Positions 1 through 5,082 of a stretch of 5,958 nucleotides of DNA are shown piece by piece (the first letter of the stretch is position 1; every line of letters starts with the position of its first letter). Below the pieces are notes generated by a model. That model was not told the origin of the DNA. It searched no databases and saw only the letters and a program-made list of their open reading frames with translations. The translations under genes were made by a program, and so were the position numbers. Origin of the DNA: JBHHZM01 sp046758065. Lineage in GTDB: Bacteria; Pseudomonadota; Alphaproteobacteria; JAAXGF01. The stretch spans positions 1 to 5,958 of the forward strand of contig JBHHZM010000164.1 in assembly GCA_046758065.1 (NCBI GenBank), given 5' to 3'.

Positions 1-276
1 CGCCGTGTCGGCGATCGTTTCGCCGCGCCCGAGATGGGTGTCGACCGGCGACAGCGTGACCGTCTGGCCGCCGAGCTGGCGCATGCCGGCATCGAACGAG
101 ACCCGGGTGCGGGTCGAGGGCTCTTCGAAGATCATCGCCAGCATCCGGCCGTCGAGCGGCCGGTCGCGGTCGCCGGCGGCGCGCCGGCGCTTGATCGCGG
201 CGGCGTCGTCGAGAATGCCGCGCAGCGTCGCCCCGTCGAGCGCGTCGAGATCGAGGAAGTGCCGCGGTGCCGTCAC
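1..276 (-). CDS. argF: Ornithine carbamoyltransferase, N-terminal part (gene runs off the window)
   Basis: The first 92 codons of ornithine carbamoyltransferase, the cytosolic enzyme that makes citrulline from ornithine and carbamoyl phosphate in arginine biosynthesis. The carbamoyl-phosphate-binding signature STRTRVSF is at residues 54-61, preceded by MIFEEP. It is followed by GGQTVTLSP at about 69-77 and HLGRGETIADTA at 81-92, all typical of the N-terminal domain of bacterial ArgF. The family is usually a little over 300 residues, so roughly two thirds lies beyond base 1. The start is a GTG at 276-274 whose GTGA overlaps the TGA stop of argD by 4 bases. The protein then begins TAPRHFLDLDAL, as is normal for these enzymes. 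The overlap implies translational coupling with argD. ATCase (PyrB) shares the STRTR motif, but the flanking sequence and the argD neighbour favour ArgF. Confidence 0.95.
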   Translation of the reverse strand, partial: MTAPRHFLDLDALDGATLRGILDDAAAIKRRRAAGDRDRPLDGRMLAMIFEEPSTRTRVSFDAGMRQLGGQTVTLSPVDTHLGRGETIADTA

Positions 277-1445
277 CGCGCGGCCTCGGCGAAGCATTTT
301 TCGAGGATCGCCGCCGCCTCGTCGACGTGGCTTTCGTCGATGATCAGCGGCGGCAGCACGCGCAGCACGTTGTCGCCGGCGCCGACGGTGAGGAGGCCGT
401 TGTCGCGCAGCCGTCCGACCATCGCCGCCGTATCGACGCGCAGCTTGACGCCGAGCATCAGACCGAGACCGCGCACCTCCCGGACCACCCGGGGGTGGGC
501 CACGGCGATCGCCTCGAGCCGCCGCCGCAGCACGCCGCCCATGCGCTCGACGTTGGCGAAAAAGCCGTCGGCGAGCATGACGTCGAGCACCGCGTTGGCG
601 ACCGCCATCGCCAGCGGGTTGCCGCCGAAGGTCGAGCCGTGGCTGCCTGGCGTCATGACGCCGGCGACGCGCTCGGTGGCGAGGCAGGCGCCGACCGGAA
701 AGCCGCCGCCCAGCGCCTTCGCGACCGCCATCACGTCGGGCGCGACGCCGGCCCATTCGTGGGCGAACAACCTGCCGGTGCGTCCCATGCCGCACTGTAC
801 CTCGTCGAAGAACAGCAGCACCCCGAATTCGTCGGCAATGACGCGCAGAGCCTTCAGGTAATCGGGATCGGCGGGCCGGATGCCGCCCTCCCCCTGCACC
901 GGCTCGACGAGGATCGCTGCGGTCTCGGGGCCGATCGCGGCGCGCATCTCGTTGAGGTTGCCGAAGGCGACGTGATCGAAGCCGTCGACCACGGGATCGA
1001 AGCCGGCGAGGTGCTTTTCCTGGCCGCCGGCGGCGATCGCCGCCAGCGTGCGGCCGTGGAAGCCGTCGGTGCAGGCGATCACCCGGTAGCGCTCGGGCCG
1101 CCCGGTCTGGTCGAAATACCGGCGCACCATCTTGAGCCCGCATTCGACCGCCTCGACCCCGGAATTGCAGAAGAACGCCGAGTCGGCGAAGCTCGCCGCC
1201 ACGAGGCGCTCGGCGAGCCGCCGCTGGTCGGGAATCTCGAACAGGTTGGTGGTGTGCCAGACCTTCGCCGCCTGCGCGCTCAGGGTCTCGACGAGGTGGG
1301 GATGGCAGTGCCCGAGGGCGTTGACCGCGATGCCCGAAGCGAAGTCGAGGTAACGCCGCCCGTCGCGGTCATAGAGATAGGCGCCCTCGCCGCGCTCGAA
1401 GGCGACGTCGGCGCGGGCATAGGTCGGCATTACCGGCGATATCAC
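273..1445 (-). CDS. argD: Acetylornithine aminotransferase, class III PLP-dependent
   Basis: A 390-aa cytosolic transaminase that converts N-acetylglutamate semialdehyde to N-acetylornithine with glutamate as amino donor. ArgD enzymes may also act on succinyl-diaminopimelate. Visible class III features, numbered from the chosen start, are: YLDFASGIAVNALGHCHP near the N-terminus; the phosphate-contact motif NSGVEAVE at 94-101 (Val where Ala or Thr is common); the PLP-ring Asp in FFDEVQCGMGRTG at about D214; the Schiff-base lysine K243 in VAKALGGGFPVGA; and GSHGSTFGGNPLA at 267-279. The length is normal. I chose GTG at 1445-1443 because AGGGGG lies 5 bases upstream and homologous proteins begin close to MPTYARADVAFERG. 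An ATG at 1430-1428 is the alternative. A longer frame back to a TTG at 1532 would start inside the likely promoter and adds non-family sequence. The stop overlaps the argF start. Confidence 0.95.
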   Translation of the reverse strand: MISPVMPTYARADVAFERGEGAYLYDRDGRRYLDFASGIAVNALGHCHPHLVETLSAQAAKVWHTTNLFEIPDQRRLAERLVAASFADSAFFCNSGVEAVECGLKMVRRYFDQTGRPERYRVIACTDGFHGRTLAAIAAGGQEKHLAGFDPVVDGFDHVAFGNLNEMRAAIGPETAAILVEPVQGEGGIRPADPDYLKALRVIADEFGVLLFFDEVQCGMGRTGRLFAHEWAGVAPDVMAVAKALGGGFPVGACLATERVAGVMTPGSHGSTFGGNPLAMAVANAVLDVMLADGFFANVERMGGVLRRRLEAIAVAHPRVVREVRGLGLMLGVKLRVDTAAMVGRLRDNGLLTVGAGDNVLRVLPPLIIDESHVDEAAAILEKCFAEAAR

Positions 1446-1450
1446 GTTTT

Positions 1451-1456
1451 CCCCCT
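1451..1456 (-). promoter_or_regulatory. Ribosome binding site of argD
   Basis: AGGGGG on the minus strand, 5 bases before the GTG at 1445. It supports the GTG over the ATG at 1430 and over the longer upstream frame. Confidence 0.7.
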
Positions 1457-1503
1457 GTTCGTTGCAGGACCGCAGGCATTCCCGGGCCGCGAGAACGCCG
1501 CAG

Positions 1504-1532
1504 AATATCGACCCCGTCCGAGACGCTGTCAA
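1504..1532 (-). promoter_or_regulatory. Likely sigma70-type promoter of argDF
   Basis: Within the 107-bp gap between the TPR-oxygenase stop and argD, the minus strand has a perfect TTGACA (1532-1527), a 17-base spacer and GATATT (1509-1504). An alternative -10, TATTCT, is 2 bases further downstream with a 19-base spacer. Transcription would start about 50 bases before the argD GTG. The -35 is convincing and the -10 is moderate. No operator-like palindrome is evident next to it. Confidence 0.5.
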
Positions 1533-1552
1533 CGGAAGCGCGCCAAGTATGT

Positions 1553-3730
1553 TCAGGAATTCCCAGCGGCCCGCTTGCCGAACAGCATGGTGACGTTGAT
1601 CCGCCGGTTGGCGTAGCCGTCCTCGAAGTCGATGTGGTCGGACTTGTGGAACAGGTTCGAGTGGAACAGGAGCGCGCGGTTTTCGCCGTAGGGGATGGTG
1701 ATGGTCTCGGCGGTATCGAGAAACTCGACGATCCGGCGCAGAATGTCCGGCCGGTTCTTGTAGCGGTTGAACAGCAGCCAGTCCCAGTCATAGGGCTGCT
1801 CCTTGGCGTAGACGATGAGCCCGCCGCGCTCGGGATCCCGGTTGGCGGCGGCGGGCGAAATCCAGAAATTGAACGTCACCTGTCCCTGGTCGGTGTGCGC
1901 CTCGACGCCGATGCTCTGGTTGCGATGGCGGTAGACCCACATGTTGCTGAGCTGATGCGCCCCGAGGAGGCGCGGAAATCCCGCCTTGAGCTCCTCGGCG
2001 ATTTGATAGAGCAGGCTGCAATTGAAACCGTTGCCGAGGTCCGAGCCGACGAAGCGCGCGCCGCTGTAGCCGAAGAAGATCGTCGATTCGAGGCAGAAAT
2101 CGCGCAGCGCCGCGAGCGCCGCGGGCGTCAGAAGATCATCGAAGACGGTCACCGAGACCGGCGACGAAAAGTAATTCTCCTCGATCGCCGCGAAGTCGAG
2201 GTCGGGGTTGACCGCCCCGCCGGCGAGACGGGGGGCGTCGTGGAAGCGGATTACCTTGTTGTAGAAGCCGCCGACGCGCTCAACCTGCGCCCGCGTCAGC
2301 GTCGTCGTGTCGTCGTCGCCGACGGCGTCGCCGATCTCGCGCAGCACGCCACGGTAGCGCTCGGCCATTTCGTTGAAGGAATGGTGCAGAAGGCCCTTGG
2401 CGACGAGGTATTCGATCTGGTCGATCAGGTCCTGGAGCTTGAAGGTCGAGGCGCGAAGCTCGTTCTGGGCGTGCCGGGGCGGCGCGCCGCCGACGTCGAC
2501 GAAGCGGCCGGCGTTCCACCAGAGACCGCCGTGATTGGCGCGCAGCACGTTGTGAAATGCGCCCTTGGCCTCCTTGTAGCGACCAAGTTCGAGCAGGGCG
2601 ATGCCCTGGTTGCGGTGGGCATGGGCGTAACCGGGTTTGAGCGCCAGCGCCTTTTCGTACTGCTCGATCGCCTGGGCGGGCTGACCCTGTTCCTGCAGCG
2701 CCACCCCGAGATCGACGTAAGCCGGCGCCGATCTCGGCTCCAGCGCCAGCGCCTCGAGCAGACGCGTGACCGCATCGTCGTAGCGCCCCATCTCGCGGTG
2801 CAGGTTGCCGAGGTTGATATACGCCTCGGCGTAGGCGGGCTTGAGCTCGATCGCCTTTTCGTAGTGCCGGACGGCCGCTTCGATGTCGCCCTGCGCTTGC
2901 AACGCCGCGCCCAGATGGTTGTGCAGTTCGGGCAGGTGCGGATGGCTTTCGAGCGCCGCGCGGTATTCTTTGATCGCCTCGTCGAGCTTGCCCTGCTCCT
3001 GCAACACGATGCCGAGGTTGATGCGCGCCTGGACGTGATCGGGCCGATTCTGGAGCGCCCTGCGGTAGCAGACGAGCGCCTGTTCGAGGTCGCCGCGGTC
3101 GCGATACGCCGTACCGAGGTTGTTGCGCGCCTCGGCGAAGCGCGGTTCGATGGTCAGCGCCCTGCGGTAGCGCTTCATCGCTTCGTCGAGGCGGCCCAGC
3201 GTCTGGAGCGCGAGGCCCAGGTTGTTGTGAGCGTCGGAAAAGCGCGAATCGACCAGCAGCGCCTTTTCGAACCAGATCACCGCCTGGTCGAGCTTGCCCA
3301 GTTCCTGCAGCAGCAGCCCGAGGTTGTTGTAGGCGCCGGCGAAGCCGGGCTTGAGCGTCACCGCACGCTCGAAGTGCCGGGCCGCTTCTTCGAGCCGGCC
3401 CTGCGCCCGCAGCGCATGGCCGAGGTTGACATGCGCCTCGGCGAAATCGGGCCGCCGGGCGAGCGCCCGATGGAGCACCTCGACAGCCGCCTCGTCGCGC
3501 CCGGTCTGATGCAGCAACAGCCCCATCAGCGAGAGGGCCTCCGGGTTGTCGGGCTGGAAGTGGAGGACGCGTTCGTAGATCGCCCGCGCCTCGCGCAGAC
3601 GGCCGGCGCGATGATGCCGCACGGCGGCGGCGAGCGCGGCACGCGAATCGATGCCCCGGGCCGGCGCGCCGCCGGCAGCCGTATCCGCCGCCTTCTCCCG
3701 ATCGCCTGTTCCCGGACTTTCTTCCGACAC
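1553..3730 (-). CDS. TPR-repeat protein with C-terminal Fe(II)/2-oxoglutarate oxygenase-like domain
   Basis: A 725-aa protein without an evident signal peptide or membrane segment, so probably cytosolic. Residues 28-401 are eleven contiguous 34-residue TPR units with the usual pattern (A.NNLG..L...G..EEA...Y..AL...P), a protein-binding superhelix. Residues about 402-520 are a helical linker. Residues about 525-720 resemble a 2OG-Fe(II) dioxygenase jelly roll. HTD at 612-614 would supply the first two metal ligands, H695 in LFHKSDH the third, and R710 in NRRINVTMLFG the 2-oxoglutarate carboxylate contact. GGLIVY at 636-641 fits the strand between them. This suggests a hydroxylase acting on a protein or peptide held by the TPR array, but the substrate is unknown. 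The start is GTG at 3730 with GGGCGGAG ending 9 bases upstream. The domain calls rest on motifs I read by eye. Nothing visible links the protein to arginine synthesis. Confidence 0.85.
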   Translation of the reverse strand: MSEESPGTGDREKAADTAAGGAPARGIDSRAALAAAVRHHRAGRLREARAIYERVLHFQPDNPEALSLMGLLLHQTGRDEAAVEVLHRALARRPDFAEAHVNLGHALRAQGRLEEAARHFERAVTLKPGFAGAYNNLGLLLQELGKLDQAVIWFEKALLVDSRFSDAHNNLGLALQTLGRLDEAMKRYRRALTIEPRFAEARNNLGTAYRDRGDLEQALVCYRRALQNRPDHVQARINLGIVLQEQGKLDEAIKEYRAALESHPHLPELHNHLGAALQAQGDIEAAVRHYEKAIELKPAYAEAYINLGNLHREMGRYDDAVTRLLEALALEPRSAPAYVDLGVALQEQGQPAQAIEQYEKALALKPGYAHAHRNQGIALLELGRYKEAKGAFHNVLRANHGGLWWNAGRFVDVGGAPPRHAQNELRASTFKLQDLIDQIEYLVAKGLLHHSFNEMAERYRGVLREIGDAVGDDDTTTLTRAQVERVGGFYNKVIRFHDAPRLAGGAVNPDLDFAAIEENYFSSPVSVTVFDDLLTPAALAALRDFCLESTIFFGYSGARFVGSDLGNGFNCSLLYQIAEELKAGFPRLLGAHQLSNMWVYRHRNQSIGVEAHTDQGQVTFNFWISPAAANRDPERGGLIVYAKEQPYDWDWLLFNRYKNRPDILRRIVEFLDTAETITIPYGENRALLFHSNLFHKSDHIDFEDGYANRRINVTMLFGKRAAGNS
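2528..3649 (-). repeat. Eleven tandem TPR-coding units, 102-bp period
   Basis: Coding tandem array inside the TPR-oxygenase gene, residues 28-401, with no insertions or deletions between units, so the DNA period is exactly 102 bp. Units share the protein pattern but are diverged in DNA, so this is an old protein-repeat array rather than a recent DNA amplification. The last unit, ending LRANHG, is the most degenerate and leads into the linker. Confidence 0.9.
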
Positions 3731-3786
3731 CGGCCGCGTCTCCGCCCTGTTGCGAACGGCGCGCCGCGATCGGCGCGGCCCCGATC

Positions 3787-3841
3787 TTACAGGCCTAGCG
3801 TTCGTTCGTACATGCCCGTGAAATCGCGGTAGCGGACCGCG
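3787..3841 (-). other. Possible orphan 3' tail of a lost gene (weak)
   Basis: On the minus strand, a frame entering from the duplicated segment reads VRYRDFTGMYERTLGL and stops at TAA (3789-3787), just before the TPR-oxygenase leader. It has no start of its own and is out of frame with the adjacent pseudogene. It resembles a natural charged/aromatic C-terminus and might be the end of a gene cut at base 3842. A chance open stretch in GC-rich DNA is equally possible. The remaining spacer, 3731-3786, contains only the ribosome binding site of the TPR gene, and I see no clear promoter. Confidence 0.2.
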
Positions 3842-3995
3842 GCGTCAGGCCCCCGAGCCCGCTTCCTCGATCGCGGCGAAGGCCGAACGGTCGGCGTAGA
3901 GCGCCTGGGTGCCGCCGGTATGGACGAAGACCACCGTGTCGGAGGGTTCGAAGAAGCCCTTGCGGACCAGCCCGATGAGCCCCGCCATCGCCCTG
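3842..3995. repeat. Direct repeat, copy A (diverged 3' end of the desulfhydrase gene)
   Basis: Matches copy B at 4929-5082 in the same orientation with a constant offset of 1087 bases and no gaps. Hand alignment of the first 150 positions gives 140 identities. Similarity starts abruptly at gcgtcaggccccc and fades after about 3995. The two copies bracket the toxin-antitoxin module. Confidence 0.9.
3845..3995 (-). pseudogene. Truncated duplicate of the D-cysteine desulfhydrase-family gene (last ~49 codons)
   Basis: The frame reads AMAGLIGLVRKGFFEPSD, then VVFVHTGGTQALYADRSAF, and ends GSGA with a TGA. This is the C-terminus of the intact enzyme at 4932-5954. It lacks the whole N-terminal domain, including the PLP lysine and the substrate-binding segment, so it cannot be an active enzyme. 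The frame stays open upstream to about 4057 with unrelated residues, which does not make it a gene. Of ten base differences from the intact copy, eight change the protein (six codons: R/K, G/E, Y/D, G/A, A/E and P/A) and two are silent. That is the pattern of a fragment no longer under selection. The 54 bases at 3996-4049, between it and the antitoxin stop, match nothing I recognise. Confidence 0.88.
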
Positions 3996-4049
3996 GCTGA
4001 CCGCACGGCCTTCAACTGCGCCCTTCCGTTAGGACCAGGCGCGACCGAC

Positions 4050-4367
4050 TCAGGCAATCGCTCCCAACCCCTTCTCCTGAACCAGTGTCAGAAGCTTGAG
4101 TGAGGCGCCGGCAGGATGCTTCTCTCCACGCTCCCATTGGCTAATCAGGCCCGTGGAAACATTCAGATGCAAGGCGAAGATGGCCTGGCTCACACGCTCG
4201 CGTTCGCGAAGCGCACGAATTTCCTCCGGTTGCATCGGGCGCACCGGAGTCAGGCAAAGCTCGTCAAACCCGCGCAGCGTGCGCTTGTCCATAAGGCCCG
4301 CGTCGTGAAGATCGGATGCGGTCTCATGGATCGCCCCGAGGGCGTCACTTCGATACGTCTTATTCAT
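4050..4367 (-). CDS. XRE-family antitoxin, HigA/NadS-like
   Basis: A 105-aa DNA-binding protein and the probable antitoxin to the toxin encoded just upstream. The N-terminal 40 residues should contact the toxin. From LTPVRPMQPEEIRALRE (39-55) onward it follows the COG2944-type antitoxin pattern. The helix-turn-helix spans about 61-85: QAIFALHLNVSTGLISQWER, then GEKHP. The C-terminus ends SLKLLTLVQEKGLGAIA. The start is ATG at 4367-4365, with GAGGTG 7 bases before it inside the toxin gene. The ATG overlaps the toxin stop by 8 bases, so the two are co-translated. In this toxin-first arrangement the antitoxin usually represses its own operon, and the two palindromes at 4773-4824 are the obvious sites. 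Base composition is less GC-rich than in the flanking genes. Pairing and autoregulation are inferred from family and context. Confidence 0.9.
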   Translation of the reverse strand: MNKTYRSDALGAIHETASDLHDAGLMDKRTLRGFDELCLTPVRPMQPEEIRALRERERVSQAIFALHLNVSTGLISQWERGEKHPAGASLKLLTLVQEKGLGAIA

Positions 4368-4734
4368 CGCATTTCACCTCTACTATTGCACCGCTCTTCA
4401 ACGCCTTGGTAAGAGCGGCCTTGTCATAGCCGAGCACCAAATCCGCCAGTTCCTTAAATCCCTTCAGCTCGTCCTTCCGAATGTTGCCGCGCGCACTCTT
4501 CGAAAAGCCGTAGACAAAGAACGCTTTGTCACCGGAACGGAACAGAACAATCGACCTGAACCCGCCGGACTTGCCTTCGTTCGGTCGCGCGATCCTCTGT
4601 TTGATCACGCCGCCCCCGAGGTCAGCGTCAATCACTCCTTTCTCGGTGTCGACAATCGCCTCGCACAAAGCCGTGTCCTCGATCCCCTGTTGCCGAGCGA
4701 AGCGCACAAACCATTTGTTCTTGAAAATCCTCAA
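4360..4734 (-). CDS. RelE/HigB-like toxin of a type II toxin-antitoxin system
   Basis: A 124-aa small basic protein of the RelE superfamily (COG4737 type). Members are mRNA interferases that cleave transcripts at the ribosome and halt translation. Recognisable segments are MRIFKNKWFVRFAR at the N-terminus, DADLGGGVIKQRIARP at about 36-51, KSGGFRSIVLFR at 55-66 and FFVYGFSKSARGNI at 72-85. The basic residues K45, R47, R50, R60 and R66 are candidates for RNA contact and catalysis. The start appears to be TTG at 4734-4732. The next upstream in-frame codons run into a TGA at about 4761-4759 with no ATG or GTG between. The ribosome site is weak (GGGAAAG, 8 bases upstream). A rare start and poor ribosome site would hold toxin output below antitoxin output. 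The gene overlaps the antitoxin by 8 bases. Length is typical and the gene looks intact. One hand-counted line (4381-4440) is about 53% GC, well below the neighbours. Confidence 0.9.
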   Translation of the reverse strand: MRIFKNKWFVRFARQQGIEDTALCEAIVDTEKGVIDADLGGGVIKQRIARPNEGKSGGFRSIVLFRSGDKAFFVYGFSKSARGNIRKDELKGFKELADLVLGYDKAALTKALKSGAIVEVKCDE

Positions 4735-4770
4735 TTTTTCGGCTTTCCCGGCTTCAGATCATATGTTTGT

Positions 4771-4798
4771 TATATAGCACTAAGTGCTATAGTTTCAA
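4771..4798 (-). promoter_or_regulatory. Promoter of the toxin-antitoxin operon
   Basis: The minus strand reads TTGAAA (4798-4793), a 16-base spacer and TATATA (4776-4771). TATAAC at 4774-4769 with an 18-base spacer is an alternative -10. The spacer is almost entirely occupied by the first palindrome, so a bound repressor would exclude RNA polymerase. The implied leader before the TTG start is about 25-30 bases. Confidence 0.65.
4773..4791. promoter_or_regulatory. Operator 1: perfect 19-bp palindrome in the toxin-antitoxin promoter
   Basis: TATAGCACT-A-AGTGCTATA: two perfect 9-base half-sites around one central base (4782), overlapping the -10 hexamer and the -10/-35 spacer. Probable binding site for the antitoxin dimer, alone or with toxin. 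Confidence 0.75.
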
Positions 4799-4807
4799 GA
4801 AAAATCC

Positions 4808-4824
4808 ATAGCACTAGGTGCTAT
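4808..4824. promoter_or_regulatory. Operator 2: second palindrome upstream of the -35
   Basis: ATAGCAC-TAG-GTGCTAT matches the core of operator 1 at 16 of 17 positions, differing only at 4817. Its centre is 34 bp from that of operator 1, slightly over three helical turns, so two dimers would sit on nearly the same face. It lies just upstream of the TTGAAA. Confidence 0.7.
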
Positions 4825-4872
4825 AGTGCGTCGTATCCTGGCCCACAAGGACCATCGGTTCTGATAGTGTCC

Positions 4873-4928
4873 ATGAGCGGAGGCGGGATTTTGCGGGTGC
4901 CGAGGGTTTTCACGGCCGAGCTCGGGAT
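4873..4928 (+). other. Possible scrap of an insertion-sequence transposase 5' end (weak)
   Basis: A plus-strand ATG opens MSGGGILRVPRVFTAEL. The RVFTAE part resembles the N-terminus of IS-type OrfA proteins (R.FTAEFK). The resemblance ends where the desulfhydrase repeat begins at 4929. No inverted repeats or further transposase sequence is visible. If real, it would mark an old IS-related junction. The rest of 4827-4931 shows no gene, promoter or terminator I can support. Confidence 0.15.
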
Positions 4929-5082
4929 GCGTCAGGCCCCCGAGCCCGGCGCCTCGATCCCGGCGAAGGCCGAACGGTAGGCGTAAAGCGCCTGGGTGCC
5001 GCCGGTATGGACGAAGACCACCGTGTCGGACGGCCCGAAGAAGCCCCTGCGGACCAGCCCGATGAGCCCCGCCATCGCCTTG
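4929..5082. repeat. Direct repeat, copy B (3' end of the intact desulfhydrase gene)
   Basis: Partner of copy A at 3842-3995, with 140 of 150 identical positions by hand alignment. It contains the stop codon and last roughly 50 codons of the intact gene plus 3 bases beyond the stop. Similarity to copy A begins sharply at 4929, and the sequences outside it are unrelated. Confidence 0.9.

Noticed and set aside
1446..1532. N-terminal extension of argD to a TTG at 1532
   Set aside because: The extension overlaps the TTGACA promoter element and adds residues outside the family. The GTG at 1445 has a good ribosome binding site.
267..1616. A 449-codon open frame on the plus strand, opposite argD
   Set aside because: Antisense to an unmistakable ArgD, low-complexity Arg/Ala/Asp/His content, no recognisable domain.
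2528..3649. Regular 102-bp repeat considered as a CRISPR or satellite array
   Set aside because: The period is 34 codons, the reading frame is continuous and the units encode canonical TPR motifs. There are no identical repeats separated by unique spacers.
1634..3832. A 732-codon open frame on the plus strand, opposite the TPR-oxygenase gene
   Set aside because: It mirrors the 102-bp TPR periodicity of the minus-strand gene, is rich in Val/Arg/Ala/Glu without any family motif, and lies antisense to a gene with clear domains. It is a by-product of high-GC codon use.
3996..4049. A transcription terminator after the toxin-antitoxin operon
   Set aside because: I found no GC-rich stem followed by a T run on the minus strand between the antitoxin stop and the pseudogene.
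3845..4057. A 70-codon frame that could be taken as a small gene
   Set aside because: Its C-terminal ~49 codons are a fragment of the desulfhydrase gene lacking the catalytic lysine, and the upstream residues are unrelated. It is best treated as a pseudogene remnant.
4116..4412. Plus-strand open frames across the antitoxin gene
   Set aside because: They lie antisense to the well-supported XRE antitoxin and contain no recognisable motifs.
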